Shown: one piece after another, positions 8,857-16,745 of the stretch | Position numbering within the stretch: position 1 is the stretch's first letter | Layout: each line of letters opens with the position of its first letter | From: Streptomyces sp. NBC_00078 | Lineage (GTDB): Bacteria > Actinomycetota > Actinomycetes > Streptomycetales > Streptomycetaceae | DNA length: 64,000 bases | Direction of reading: 5' to 3' | Assembly (NCBI RefSeq): GCF_026343335.1 | Contig: NZ_JAPELX010000001.1 | Span: 2,728,001-2,792,000 of the forward strand | The notes under the pieces: model-generated | What the model was told of the DNA's origin: nothing | Databases searched by the model: none | Seen by the model: only the letters and a program-made list of their open reading frames with translations | Position numbers and translations under genes: made by a program

Positions 8857-10476
8857 TCAGATGTGGGCCGCGCCCGCACCCGCCTCCGCGTTCGCCCCGC
8901 GCTTGGTGAGCAGGGCGACGAAGACCGCCACCACCGCGACCGCGCAGGCGACCAGGGACGCCAGGCTCATGCCGGAGACGAACGTGTCGTGCGCGACGTC
9001 CGCGATCTTCGCGGCGATCGCTTCCGGAGTGCCCTTGGCGACCGGGGGCACGCCGACCTGGACGGCCTCGGAGGCCTGGTCGAGCTGGGCCGGGGTGAGC
9101 TTCGGCAGGCCGGCGTCCTTCCAGTTGCCGGCGAGGTCGCCGTCGACCTTGGACGCCATCACGGCACCCAGCACCGCCGTACCGAGGCTGCCGCCGATCT
9201 GCATCGCGGCCTGCTGGAGTCCGCCGGCGACACCGGAGAGCTCCATGGGGGCGTTGCCGACGATGACCTCCGTGGCGCCGACCATGACCGGCGCGAGACC
9301 GAGGCCGAGCAGGGCGAACCAGAGGGACATCACGGCACTGCCGGTGTCCGTGTCCAGCGTGGACATGCCGTACATGGCGATCGCGGTGGCCGCCATGCCT
9401 CCGGCCAGCGGGATGCGCGGGCCCAGCTTGGTGATCATCACGCCCGCGAGCGGGGAGCCGACGATCATCATGCCGGTGAGCGGGAGGAGATGGAGGCCCG
9501 CGTCGATGGGCTTCATCCCGTGCACGTTCTGCAGGTAGAACGTCACGAAGAACAGGCCGCCCATGAACGCGATGGCCATCAGGACCATCAGCACGACGCC
9601 CGCCGACAGCGGCACCGAGCGGAACAGGCCCAGCGGGATCAGCGGCTCCTTGACCTTCGTCTCCCAGAACGAGAACAGGGCGAAGCCGATGACCGAGGCG
9701 GCGATGAACGCCCAGGTCTTGCCGTCGCCCCAGCCCCAGGTCGGCGCCTTGATCAGGGCCCAGACCAGGCAGAACATCGCGCCCGACAGCAGGGCGATGC
9801 CCAGGATGTCGAACGATCGCGGCGCGTTCTCCGCCCGGTGGTCGAGCAGGATCAGCGAGCCCAGGACGAGGGCGAGGACGCCCACCGGGACGTTGATGAA
9901 GAACACCGACTGCCAGTTGACGTGCTCGACCAGGACACCGCCGAGGATCGGGCCGCCCGCGGTGGAGGCGCCGATGACCATGCCCCAGATACCGATGGCC
10001 ATGTTGAGCTTCTCGGCCGGGAAGGTCGCGCGCAGCAGGCCCAGCGCGGCCGGCATCAGCAGGGCGCCGAACAGGCCCTGGAAGACGCGGAAGGTGACGA
10101 CGGCGGCGATGCTGCTGGACAGGCCGATGGCGCCGGAGGCGGCCGCGAAGCCGGTCACACCGACCAGGAAGGTCTGCCGGTGTCCGAAGCGGTCGCCGAG
10201 CTTGCCGGCGGTGATCAGCGACACCGCGAGGGCGAGGAAGTACCCGTTGGTGATCCACTGGACGTCGGCGAAGCTCGCCTTCAGGTCCTTCTGGATGGCC
10301 GGGTTGGCGATGGCCACGATGGTGCCGTCGAGGGCCACCATCATGACCCCGACGGCGACGGTTATGAGGGTGAACCAGGGGTGGCCGCGCAGCCCGGAGG
10401 CCGGCGGCGCGTCCGACGGGGCTGTCGGCGCCTTGTCCCCCGACCCCGTCGTGTCGATGGTGGTCTGACTAGTCAT
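8857..10476 (-). CDS. DHA2-family (EmrB/QacA) drug exporter
   Basis: This 539-residue MFS proton antiporter has the length and hydrophobic pattern of 14-helix DHA2 exporters. Visible motifs are LDGTIVAIANPAIQ (helix 1 motif D1), GKLGDRFGHRQTF (MFS motif A) and GGPILGGVLVEHVNWQSVFFINVPVG (motif C and following). The start is ATG 10476 (MTSQTTIDTTG); the frame runs further to 11130 but only through the opposite tetR gene. It is divergent from that TetR gene with 66 bases between starts, so it is most likely repressed by it and induced by a hydrophobic toxic substrate, which is inference. The substrate is unknown. Confidence 0.92.
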   Translation of the reverse strand: MTSQTTIDTTGSGDKAPTAPSDAPPASGLRGHPWFTLITVAVGVMMVALDGTIVAIANPAIQKDLKASFADVQWITNGYFLALAVSLITAGKLGDRFGHRQTFLVGVTGFAAASGAIGLSSSIAAVVTFRVFQGLFGALLMPAALGLLRATFPAEKLNMAIGIWGMVIGASTAGGPILGGVLVEHVNWQSVFFINVPVGVLALVLGSLILLDHRAENAPRSFDILGIALLSGAMFCLVWALIKAPTWGWGDGKTWAFIAASVIGFALFSFWETKVKEPLIPLGLFRSVPLSAGVVLMVLMAIAFMGGLFFVTFYLQNVHGMKPIDAGLHLLPLTGMMIVGSPLAGVMITKLGPRIPLAGGMAATAIAMYGMSTLDTDTGSAVMSLWFALLGLGLAPVMVGATEVIVGNAPMELSGVAGGLQQAAMQIGGSLGTAVLGAVMASKVDGDLAGNWKDAGLPKLTPAQLDQASEAVQVGVPPVAKGTPEAIAAKIADVAHDTFVSGMSLASLVACAVAVVAVFVALLTKRGANAEAGAGAAHI

Positions 10477-10500
10477 GTGTTCGAGGCTAGTGACAGCCGC

Positions 10501-10542
10501 TGACAATTGACAAACCAATTCACAAGTCAGTAACTGACGCAT
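10501..10542. promoter_or_regulatory. Divergent tetR/exporter promoter with operator-like palindromes
   Basis: TTGACA (10507-10512) and TAACTG (10531-10536), 18 bases apart, form a plausible promoter whose start site would be at the tetR ATG 10543. A perfect 13-bp palindrome GTCAGTAACTGAC (10526-10538) covers the -10, and an AATTG-N6-CAATT inverted repeat (10505-10520) covers the -35. Both are candidate TetR sites. Confidence 0.6.
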
Positions 10543-11169
10543 ATGGAAACGCTCCGCGAACGCAAGAAGCAGCGCACCCGGGACGCGCTGCTGCGGGCCG
10601 CCGTCGAACTGTTCACCTCGCGCGGCTACGAGGGGACGACCGTCGACGACATCGCCGAGGCCGTCGACGTCTCGCAGCGCACCTTCTTCCGCTACTTCGC
10701 CGGCAAGGAGGAGGCCGCCCTCGCCCTGCAGGAGCTGGTGGCCGCGCGGTTCGTCGAGGCCGTGCGCGCGCGGCCGGCCCACGAGGCGCCGCTGGAAGCG
10801 CTGCGCCGGGCCGTCCTGGAGGGCTGGGACACGCTCAACGACGTCATCGAAACCGTCGTACCCGTCGAGCTGTATCTGCGGATGCAGCAGGTGATCGAGT
10901 CGACGCCGGTCCTGGTCGCCGCCCATCTGCGGCGCAACGAGGGGATCGAGGACGCCCTCGCGCGGGTGCTCGCCGGGCGCGAGGGCGTCGACGTGGACGC
11001 CGACCCCCGGCCGCGGCTGACCGTGGCGGTGTTCGGCGGAGTGATGCGGGTGACGGAGCGGCGGTGGAGCACGGGCGAGGACTTCAGTATCGACGCCATG
11101 CGCGCGCTGACCCTCTCGTACCTCGAACAAGTGGGGCCCGCACTCACCGGGAACTGGCGATCACGCTGA
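10543..11169 (+). CDS. TetR-family repressor
   Basis: This 208-residue regulator has the N-terminal helix-turn-helix KKQRTRDALLRAAVELFTSRGY followed by TVDDIAEAVDVSQRTFFRYFAGKEE (residues about 7-56), typical of TetR proteins that control exporters. The C-terminal ligand-binding domain is all-helical. It is divergent from the DHA2 exporter and shares a promoter region with two palindromes, so autoregulation plus exporter control is likely. The start codon ATG 10543 lies six bases after a -10-like element, suggesting a leaderless mRNA. Confidence 0.9.
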   Translation: METLRERKKQRTRDALLRAAVELFTSRGYEGTTVDDIAEAVDVSQRTFFRYFAGKEEAALALQELVAARFVEAVRARPAHEAPLEALRRAVLEGWDTLNDVIETVVPVELYLRMQQVIESTPVLVAAHLRRNEGIEDALARVLAGREGVDVDADPRPRLTVAVFGGVMRVTERRWSTGEDFSIDAMRALTLSYLEQVGPALTGNWRSR

Positions 11170-11271
11170 GACACACCGGGAGACAGTGAGGTCATCGCCA
11201 CGTTTATCGAAACGTGATCCCTGTCACTCGGTTCACGCGAGACCCTCTCGTTCTCCTAGTGTGTCCTCCCA

Positions 11272-12489
11272 GTGACTTCCTTCGACACCTCCCCGCAACT
11301 GAACGTCGGGCGGGCGCTGCTCGCCCTCGCCGTCGTCTTCGTCATGCTGGCGACCACCGGCTGGACGGCCCTGCGCAGCCACCGTGAGGCGACTCCGCTG
11401 CAGGCTTCGCTCTCCTCCTGGGAGCACGGCCGCATCCACGGACACCACCTCCCGGACCCCGACGCGGCCCCCGTTCGCGTCGCCCGCTTCTTCACCTCGC
11501 TCACCGCTCAGGAGCGCGCCCGTCTCGCCCGCCGCTATCCGCTCGCGGTGGGCAACATGAACGGCGCACCCGTCGAGCTGCGCTACCGCGCCAACAAGTT
11601 GGCGCTCGTCCAGCAGCGCAAGGTCGAGCTCAAGCGCATGCACGACCTCCGCCTTTCGGCCCTCGGGCAGCGGGAAGCGGGCCGCCGTATGCACCGCTAC
11701 GAGTCGCTGACGCACAAGGGCCGGCACATCCTCGCCTTCGACCCGGACGGCTCGGGACGGATCGCCGAGGTGATCGGGAACCTGCAGAAGGCCGAGCGTG
11801 TGTCGGTCGTCGTCCCCGGGGTCGACACCGACCTGCTCACCTTCCAGAAGACGAACCGCCGGTACACGGCACCGGTGGGCATGGCCACGTCGCTGTACGC
11901 GGCCGAGCGGGCGGCGAGCCCGACGACGCGTACGGCCGTGATCGCCTGGGCCGACTACACGGCACCCGCCGGACTGGGCATCGACTCGGCCACGGCGATG
12001 CGCGCGGAGGACGGCGCGGTGCGGCTGAACGCGATGCTGCGCGGGCTGCCCGGCGACGCGCCGGTGTCGCTGTTCTGCCACAGCTACGGCTCCGTGGTCT
12101 GCGGAGTGGCCGCGCACACGCTGCCGCGCCGGGTGACCGACATAGCGGTGGCCGCCAGTCCCGGGATGCGCGTGGCGAAGGCCTCCCACCTGCACACCTC
12201 CGCCCAGGTGTGGGCGATGCGCAACGCCACGGACTGGATCCAGGACGTGCCGTACCTGGAGGTCGGCGGGCTGGGTCACGGGGCCGACCCGGTGTCGGCC
12301 GCGTTCGGGTCGCGGGTGCTGTCGGCGCGGGGTGCGAAGGGGCATGCCGGTTATTTCGAGCCGGGAACGGAGAGCCTGCTGAACTTCGCGGAGATCGGTG
12401 TTGGCGCGTACCGGTCGGTGCAGTGTGCGCGTGATGGCGACGCGTGCCGGGCGGGTTTGTCCCGCGCGGCTGCGGCCGGACGCGCGTAG
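11272..12489 (+). CDS. Alpha/beta hydrolase, DUF1023 type, membrane-anchored or secreted
   Basis: This 405-residue protein starts at GTG 11272 and carries an N-terminal hydrophobic segment (GRALLALAVVFVMLATTGW) that acts as a signal or anchor. The C-terminal half is a DUF1023 alpha/beta hydrolase: VSVVVPGVDTD, then AVIAWADYTAPA, the nucleophile elbow LFCHSYGSVV and VAVAASPGMR. The serine of CHSYGS would be the nucleophile. No glycine precedes the His, a small variant of GHSYG. The substrate is unknown; many Streptomyces carry such exported hydrolases of unknown role. Confidence 0.82.
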   Translation: MTSFDTSPQLNVGRALLALAVVFVMLATTGWTALRSHREATPLQASLSSWEHGRIHGHHLPDPDAAPVRVARFFTSLTAQERARLARRYPLAVGNMNGAPVELRYRANKLALVQQRKVELKRMHDLRLSALGQREAGRRMHRYESLTHKGRHILAFDPDGSGRIAEVIGNLQKAERVSVVVPGVDTDLLTFQKTNRRYTAPVGMATSLYAAERAASPTTRTAVIAWADYTAPAGLGIDSATAMRAEDGAVRLNAMLRGLPGDAPVSLFCHSYGSVVCGVAAHTLPRRVTDIAVAASPGMRVAKASHLHTSAQVWAMRNATDWIQDVPYLEVGGLGHGADPVSAAFGSRVLSARGAKGHAGYFEPGTESLLNFAEIGVGAYRSVQCARDGDACRAGLSRAAAAGRA

Positions 12490-12555
12490 AGACGGAGAAA
12501 CTGCGGTCTGCGCAGGGTGGCGACGAAGGAGCGGGTCCCGAATACGATGAGCCGC

Positions 12556-13407
12556 ATGGGTGACGTACTGGCCGGATTGCATGCCGCCTGGGAGTTCGAG
12601 TCCGACTCCGTGCTCATCCGTTACGAACGGGGCATTCGAACACCCAAGCTCTTCCAGGCGCTCGGTGAGCGTCGTGTTCCGATCGAGGCGATCGCCGGCG
12701 TGACGCTGGCCCCCGGCAGGCGCGGCACGGTCGTCCTGCGCATCGAGCCGCGCGCCGGCGCCGACCCGCTGATGGAGGCGGCCGCCGGGCAACTGAAGGA
12801 GGGGTGCGATCCGTACCGGCTGGTGCTGCCCGCCGAGCGCGAGACGCTCGCCGAGTACTACGCCGACGAGCTGCGGACGCAGCTGAAGGACGACGGCGAG
12901 GCGGCCGAGCGGTATCTGGTGAGCGCCCCCGAGGCGCCCCGGCAGTTCAAGGCGTACGACGCGAAGGCGTCCTTCGACGGGAGGACCGTGCGCTTCCGGT
13001 GGTTCTGGACGGGGGCGTCGTCGGCGAAGTGGAAGGCCGGCGACCAGAGCTTTCCGGTCAGCGAGCTGAGCGGGGTGCAGTGGCGCTCCCCCGAGGTCTT
13101 CGAAGGGCACCTCCAGCTGATACGACGGGACGGGACGCCGGCGCCCGCGCAGGCGGACCAGGATCCGGCGGCCGTGGTGTTCGGGCTCGGGTACGGGCCG
13201 GTGCACGAGTCACTGCCGTTCGCGGCGGCCGTGCTGGCCGCTGTGCGGGACTGTCGGCCGGTCGCAGCGGTGTCGGCCGGCGCGCCGCGGCGTGACCCCG
13301 CCGACATCGCCGAGAGGATCCGGCACCTGGGGGAACTGCATCAGGCGGGCCTGGTGACGGATGAGGAGTACTCGCTGAAGAAGGCCGAGTTGCTGGCGGA
13401 GCTCTAG
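12556..13407 (+). CDS. DUF4429 protein with C-terminal SHOCT motif
   Basis: This is a 283-residue protein. Two related halves each read like a pleckstrin-type module (GIRTPKLFQALGERRVPIEA and DGRTVRFRWFWTGASSAKW followed by FPVSELSGVQW), the pattern of DUF4429. The last 33 residues (IAERIRHLGELHQAGLVTDEEY and onward) form a SHOCT short helical domain, which often sits at C-termini of membrane or oligomeric proteins. I prefer ATG 12556 over 12517 because TACGAT ends seven bases upstream, consistent with leaderless transcription. Its function is unknown. Confidence 0.75.
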   Translation: MGDVLAGLHAAWEFESDSVLIRYERGIRTPKLFQALGERRVPIEAIAGVTLAPGRRGTVVLRIEPRAGADPLMEAAAGQLKEGCDPYRLVLPAERETLAEYYADELRTQLKDDGEAAERYLVSAPEAPRQFKAYDAKASFDGRTVRFRWFWTGASSAKWKAGDQSFPVSELSGVQWRSPEVFEGHLQLIRRDGTPAPAQADQDPAAVVFGLGYGPVHESLPFAAAVLAAVRDCRPVAAVSAGAPRRDPADIAERIRHLGELHQAGLVTDEEYSLKKAELLAEL

Positions 13408-13460
13408 CGTTTGCCGGGTCGCCGTTTGTTGGCCGCCGCGGGTTGTCCGTGGCTGGGCTG

Positions 13461-13524
13461 TCCGTGGCTTGTCGCGCCCACGCGGCGGGGCCGCGTACCG
13501 ACACGGCCCCGCACCCCTGAAAAG
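13461..13524. repeat. Dispersed intergenic repeat, copy A
   Basis: The sequence reads GTCGCGCCCACGCGGCGG, then GCCGCGTACCGACAC, then GGCCCCGCACCCC, and resembles five other intergenic segments in this window (21721, 31272, 40325, 44451, 45694). It lies between convergent genes and can fold into hairpins. Confidence 0.6.
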
Positions 13525-13527
13525 CCT

Positions 13528-14544
13528 CTACTCACGTCCGGCGGACGCGAAGCGCATGTCCGGGTAGCGCGTTCCCGCCACCTTGTCCGCGATCGGTTCC
13601 AGCAGAGCCAGCTCGTCGTCCGTCAGCACGATCCGTGTTGCCGCCACGTTCTCCTCGATCCTCCTGCGCTTCGTCGTACCCGGGATCTGGGCCACCGTGA
13701 GGCCGTGTACGGCCGCTCGCTGCTGGACCCAGGCCAGGGCGATCTGGGCGAGGGACACCTCGTGGGCTTCGGCCACCGCGCGGATCGGTTCCAGCAGCGT
13801 CGCGTTGGCCGCGGCGTTCTCGCCCTGGAAGCGGGGCATCATGCGGCGGACGTCGCCGTCCGTCAGGTCCTTGCCCGCGTTGGCGAAGGAGCCCGCGAGG
13901 AAGCCGCGGCCCAGCGGGGAGTACGGGACGAGGGCCACGCCCAGTTCGCGGGCGGCCAGCACCACGTTGGTCTCGATGTCCCGGCTGAACAGGGACCACT
14001 CCGACTGGACGGCGGCGATCGGGTGCACGGCCTGTGCGGCGCGCAGCTCGTCGGCGGTGACCTCGCTGAGGCCGAGGTGCTTGACCTTGCCCTGGCGCAC
14101 CAGCTCGGCCATGGCGCCGACGGTCTCCTCGACCGGCACGTTCACATCGCGCCGGTGCATGTAGTAGAGGTCGATGACGTCGACGTCGAGGCGGCTGAGG
14201 CTGCCCTCGACGGCCTGGCGGACGTACGCCTCGTCACCGCGGATGATCCGCTTCGTGCGGTCCCCGGCCGGGACGCGTACGCCGAACTTGGTCGCGATCA
14301 CGACCTCGTCCCGGTGGGCGTTGACGAAAGGGGAGAGGAAGCGTTCGTTGTCCCCGTCGCCGTAACCCTCCGCGGTGTCGTACAGCGTGACGCCGAGTTC
14401 CAGTGCCCGCTCCAGGGCGGCCCGCGACTCCTTCGCGTCGGCGGGGCCGTAGGCGAAGCTCATGCCCATGCAGCCGAGGCCCTGTACACCGACCTCGGGG
14501 CCGGTGGTGCCGAGCCGTACGGCCGGGATCCTGCTGTCGGTCAT
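13528..14544 (-). CDS. Aldo/keto reductase
   Basis: This 338-residue NADPH-dependent oxidoreductase has the TIM-barrel AKR fold. The catalytic tetrad is visible: Asp and Tyr in YDTAEGYGDGDNE, Lys in VIATKFGVRV and His in DLYYMHRRD. NADPH-binding elements AVQSEWSLFSRD and ALVPYSPLGRGFL follow. It overlaps the upstream merR gene by four bases (ATGA) and is clearly cotranscribed with it. The physiological substrate is unknown; the MerR partner suggests induction by a reactive aldehyde or drug, which is inference. Confidence 0.93.
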   Translation of the reverse strand: MTDSRIPAVRLGTTGPEVGVQGLGCMGMSFAYGPADAKESRAALERALELGVTLYDTAEGYGDGDNERFLSPFVNAHRDEVVIATKFGVRVPAGDRTKRIIRGDEAYVRQAVEGSLSRLDVDVIDLYYMHRRDVNVPVEETVGAMAELVRQGKVKHLGLSEVTADELRAAQAVHPIAAVQSEWSLFSRDIETNVVLAARELGVALVPYSPLGRGFLAGSFANAGKDLTDGDVRRMMPRFQGENAAANATLLEPIRAVAEAHEVSLAQIALAWVQQRAAVHGLTVAQIPGTTKRRRIEENVAATRIVLTDDELALLEPIADKVAGTRYPDMRFASAGRE

Positions 14545-15011
14545 CGCACCTTCTCCGCCTCGTGGCCACGGGCGCGGCCCGCGTCCGCATAGAAACTGAT
14601 CTTCCGGTCGAGCACCGCGAGAGTGTCCTGGAGTTCGGCGACCCGGGCCAGCACGTCGCGGCGGGTCGCCTCCAGCAGCTCGAACCGCTGGCCGAACGTG
14701 TGGTCGCCCTCGCGCACCAGTTCCGCGTACCGCACCATGTCGGCGACCGGCATGCCGGTGAGCCGCAGCTTGCCGACGAGGTCGAGCCAGTCGAGGTCGC
14801 GGTTGCTGTAGCGGCGCTGACCTGTGTGCGAACGGTCGACGTGCGGCATCAGGCCGATGCGCTCGTACCAGCGCAGAGTGTGCGCGGTCAGCCCGGTGAA
14901 GGCGACGACCTCGCTGATCGTGTAGCTGTCATGACCTTCGGGGCGCCGGTGGGGGTGGGGCGGGGCTCCGCAGGCGTCGGTCCGGGTGGGCGTGGTCTCC
15001 ATCACCGTCAT
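14541..15011 (-). CDS. MerR-family regulator
   Basis: This 156-residue regulator has a winged helix at residues about 28-95 (YTISEVVAFTGLTAHTLRWYERIGL, RRYSNRDLDWL) and a C-terminal coiled coil (FELLEATRRDVLARVAELQDTLAVLDRKI). It lacks the cysteines of metal sensors, so it belongs to the small-molecule or aldehyde-responding group. The ATG at 15011 lies seven bases after a -10 element in a promoter with the characteristic 19-base MerR spacer and an 18-bp palindrome, pointing to autoregulation of this two-gene operon. Confidence 0.92.
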   Translation of the reverse strand: MTVMETTPTRTDACGAPPHPHRRPEGHDSYTISEVVAFTGLTAHTLRWYERIGLMPHVDRSHTGQRRYSNRDLDWLDLVGKLRLTGMPVADMVRYAELVREGDHTFGQRFELLEATRRDVLARVAELQDTLAVLDRKISFYADAGRARGHEAEKVR

Positions 15012-15018
15012 GCCCTCA

Positions 15019-15049
15019 ACGCTATGGCCTTGGAGTGCACTCCAAGCAA
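15019..15049 (-). promoter_or_regulatory. MerR-type promoter with 19-bp spacer and operator
   Basis: On the minus strand TTGCTT (15049-15044) and TAGCGT (15024-15019) are 19 bases apart, the long spacer that MerR proteins correct by DNA distortion. The perfect palindrome CTTGGAGTGCACTCCAAG occupies 15029-15046 between them. Confidence 0.82.
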
Positions 15050-15127
15050 GCGGAACCGGTAAGAAACAGGCCTGGGAGCCTGACCCCGACAGGAGTATGA
15101 ACCGGTGGGCCGCTTAGGCTCGTCCGC

Positions 15128-15946
15128 ATGTCCTTGCAGAGCCTTGCGTTGATCGAGAACTGGCCGGTTCCCACCGCTGCGGCGGGTGTCGTGCGGGGTG
15201 ACGGGACGGTCCTCGGCACCCACGGCCCCGTCGACCGGCGCTTTCGGCTGGCCTCGGTCACCAAACCGCTCGCAGCGTACGCCGCGCTCGTCGCGTACGA
15301 GGAGGGGGCGATCGAGCTCGACGAGCCGGCCGGTCCGCCCGGGTCGACGGTCCGGCATCTGCTCGCCCACACCTCGGGGCTCGCCTTCGACGAGCACCGG
15401 GTGACCGCCCCGCCCGGGGAACGGCGGCTGTACTCCAACGCCGGCTTCGAGCAGCTCGGCGACCACGTCGCCAAGGCGACGGAGATCCCCTTCTCCGAGT
15501 ATCTGCGCCAGGCGGTGCTGGAGCCGCTGAGGATGGCAGCCACCTCGCTGGAGGGCTCACCGGCGAAGGACGGTGTCTCGACGGTCGAGGACCTGCTGCG
15601 CTTCGCAGCCGAACTCCAGGCCCCTCGTCTCCTCGACCCCCGCACGGTCGCCGAGGCGATGACGGTCCAGTACCCGGGCACCAAGGGTGTCCTGCCGGGC
15701 TACGGCCACCAGAACCCGAACGACTGGGGGCTCGGCTTCGAGATCCGCGACTCCAAGTCCCCCCACTGGACGGGGAGTTCCTCCTCGCCGCGCACCTTCG
15801 GGCACTTCGGTCAGTCGGGTACGTTCCTGTGGATCGACCCCGACGCGGGGGCGGCGGGCGTGGCGCTGACGGACCGGGCGTTCGGGCCGTGGGCTGTCGA
15901 GGTGTGGCCGGTCTTCACGGACGCGGTACTGGCTGAAGTGCGCTGA
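15128..15946 (+). CDS. Serine hydrolase of the class C beta-lactamase fold
   Basis: This 272-residue hydrolase has the class C triad motifs: SxxK in RLASVTKPLAAYAAL (about residue 44), YxN in RLYSNAGFEQLGDHV and a KTG-equivalent HFGQSGTFLW. There is no signal peptide, so it is cytoplasmic, and it acts probably as an esterase or peptidase rather than a true beta-lactamase. A -10-like TAGGCT ends seven bases before ATG 15128, suggesting a leaderless mRNA. It is divergent from the merR operon. Confidence 0.87.
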   Translation: MSLQSLALIENWPVPTAAAGVVRGDGTVLGTHGPVDRRFRLASVTKPLAAYAALVAYEEGAIELDEPAGPPGSTVRHLLAHTSGLAFDEHRVTAPPGERRLYSNAGFEQLGDHVAKATEIPFSEYLRQAVLEPLRMAATSLEGSPAKDGVSTVEDLLRFAAELQAPRLLDPRTVAEAMTVQYPGTKGVLPGYGHQNPNDWGLGFEIRDSKSPHWTGSSSSPRTFGHFGQSGTFLWIDPDAGAAGVALTDRAFGPWAVEVWPVFTDAVLAEVR

Positions 15947-16008
15947 GCCCTCGGCCGGGACCGCCGCTGTGGGCCGTGGTTCGCCGCGGCGCCGTCGCGG
16001 CCGTGCGG

Positions 16009-16680
16009 CTACCGCCGGTCCGCCGCCATCTCCCACATCAACAGCTCGGCCCCGGTCAGCGCCTGAGCCTCCAGGTCCTTGGCGTCCGTGACGCGTGCCG
16101 CGTCGCCCGGCCCCAACTCCTCGCCGTCCAGGCGCACTTCCCCCCGTACGACATGGACGTACACGAACGCCCCGTCCGGCACCGCCGTCCGCTCCCCCGC
16201 TCGCAGCCGCCGCAGGTGAAGCATCGCGCCCGCCTCGGGGACCGCGTACGGCGTCGAGTCCGCGATGCCGTGGACGATCTCGTACCCGGGATCGCCGCCG
16301 GGATCGCGGGGGGCCAGCCACATCTGGACGAAGGTCAGCGGCGACGGGCCGTCGTTGCGCTCGACGTGCCGTACGCCCGCCGCCGAACTCAGGCGCTGCA
16401 CATCGCCGGGGCGCACCCGGGTCTCGTGGCCGGTGGAGTCGCGGTGGGTGAGCTCGCCCTCGACCACCCACGTGACGATCTCCGTGTGGCTGTGCGGGTG
16501 TTCGCCGAAGCCGGCGCCGGGGGCGAGGCGCTCCTCGTTGCAGGCGATCACCACGCCGAAGCGGAGGTTGCCGGGGTCGTAGTGCGGACCGAAGGAGAAG
16601 GCGTGCCACGACTCGATGCCGGCGGCCGGGTCGCCCCCTGGATAGCGCTCCGCGGCGCGCCGTACGTCCATCACGGACAC
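16009..16680 (-). CDS. Pirin family cupin protein
   Basis: This bicupin protein of about 223 residues has the N-terminal pirin signature FGPHYDPGNLRFG followed by the metal-binding cluster HPHSHTEIVTWVVEGELTH and AGVRHVE (three His and one Glu). Some bacterial pirins are quercetin dioxygenases; others bind regulators or pyruvate dehydrogenase E1 (Serratia pirin), notable given aceE in the neighbourhood, but that link is speculation. The start is uncertain: GTG 16680 (MSVMDVRRAAERY) has GAGG nine bases upstream; GTG 16683 and ATG 16671 are alternatives. It is divergent from fasR with about 65 bases between. Confidence 0.88.
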   Translation of the reverse strand: MSVMDVRRAAERYPGGDPAAGIESWHAFSFGPHYDPGNLRFGVVIACNEERLAPGAGFGEHPHSHTEIVTWVVEGELTHRDSTGHETRVRPGDVQRLSSAAGVRHVERNDGPSPLTFVQMWLAPRDPGGDPGYEIVHGIADSTPYAVPEAGAMLHLRRLRAGERTAVPDGAFVYVHVVRGEVRLDGEELGPGDAARVTDAKDLEAQALTGAELLMWEMAADRR

Positions 16681-16745
16681 CACGGTAGACCTCGGCGACC
16701 ACCCGGCGGCGCGCACTCCCGTCCGGATAAGGCAGTCTTGTCCCC

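Noticed and set aside
8833-10503. 556-residue plus-strand frame opposite the DHA2 exporter
   Set aside because: Composition is that of an antisense shadow; exporter motifs lie on the minus strand.
10477-11130. N-terminal extension of the exporter frame through the tetR gene
   Set aside because: It would overlap the entire divergent tetR gene; the normal DHA2 start is ATG 10476.
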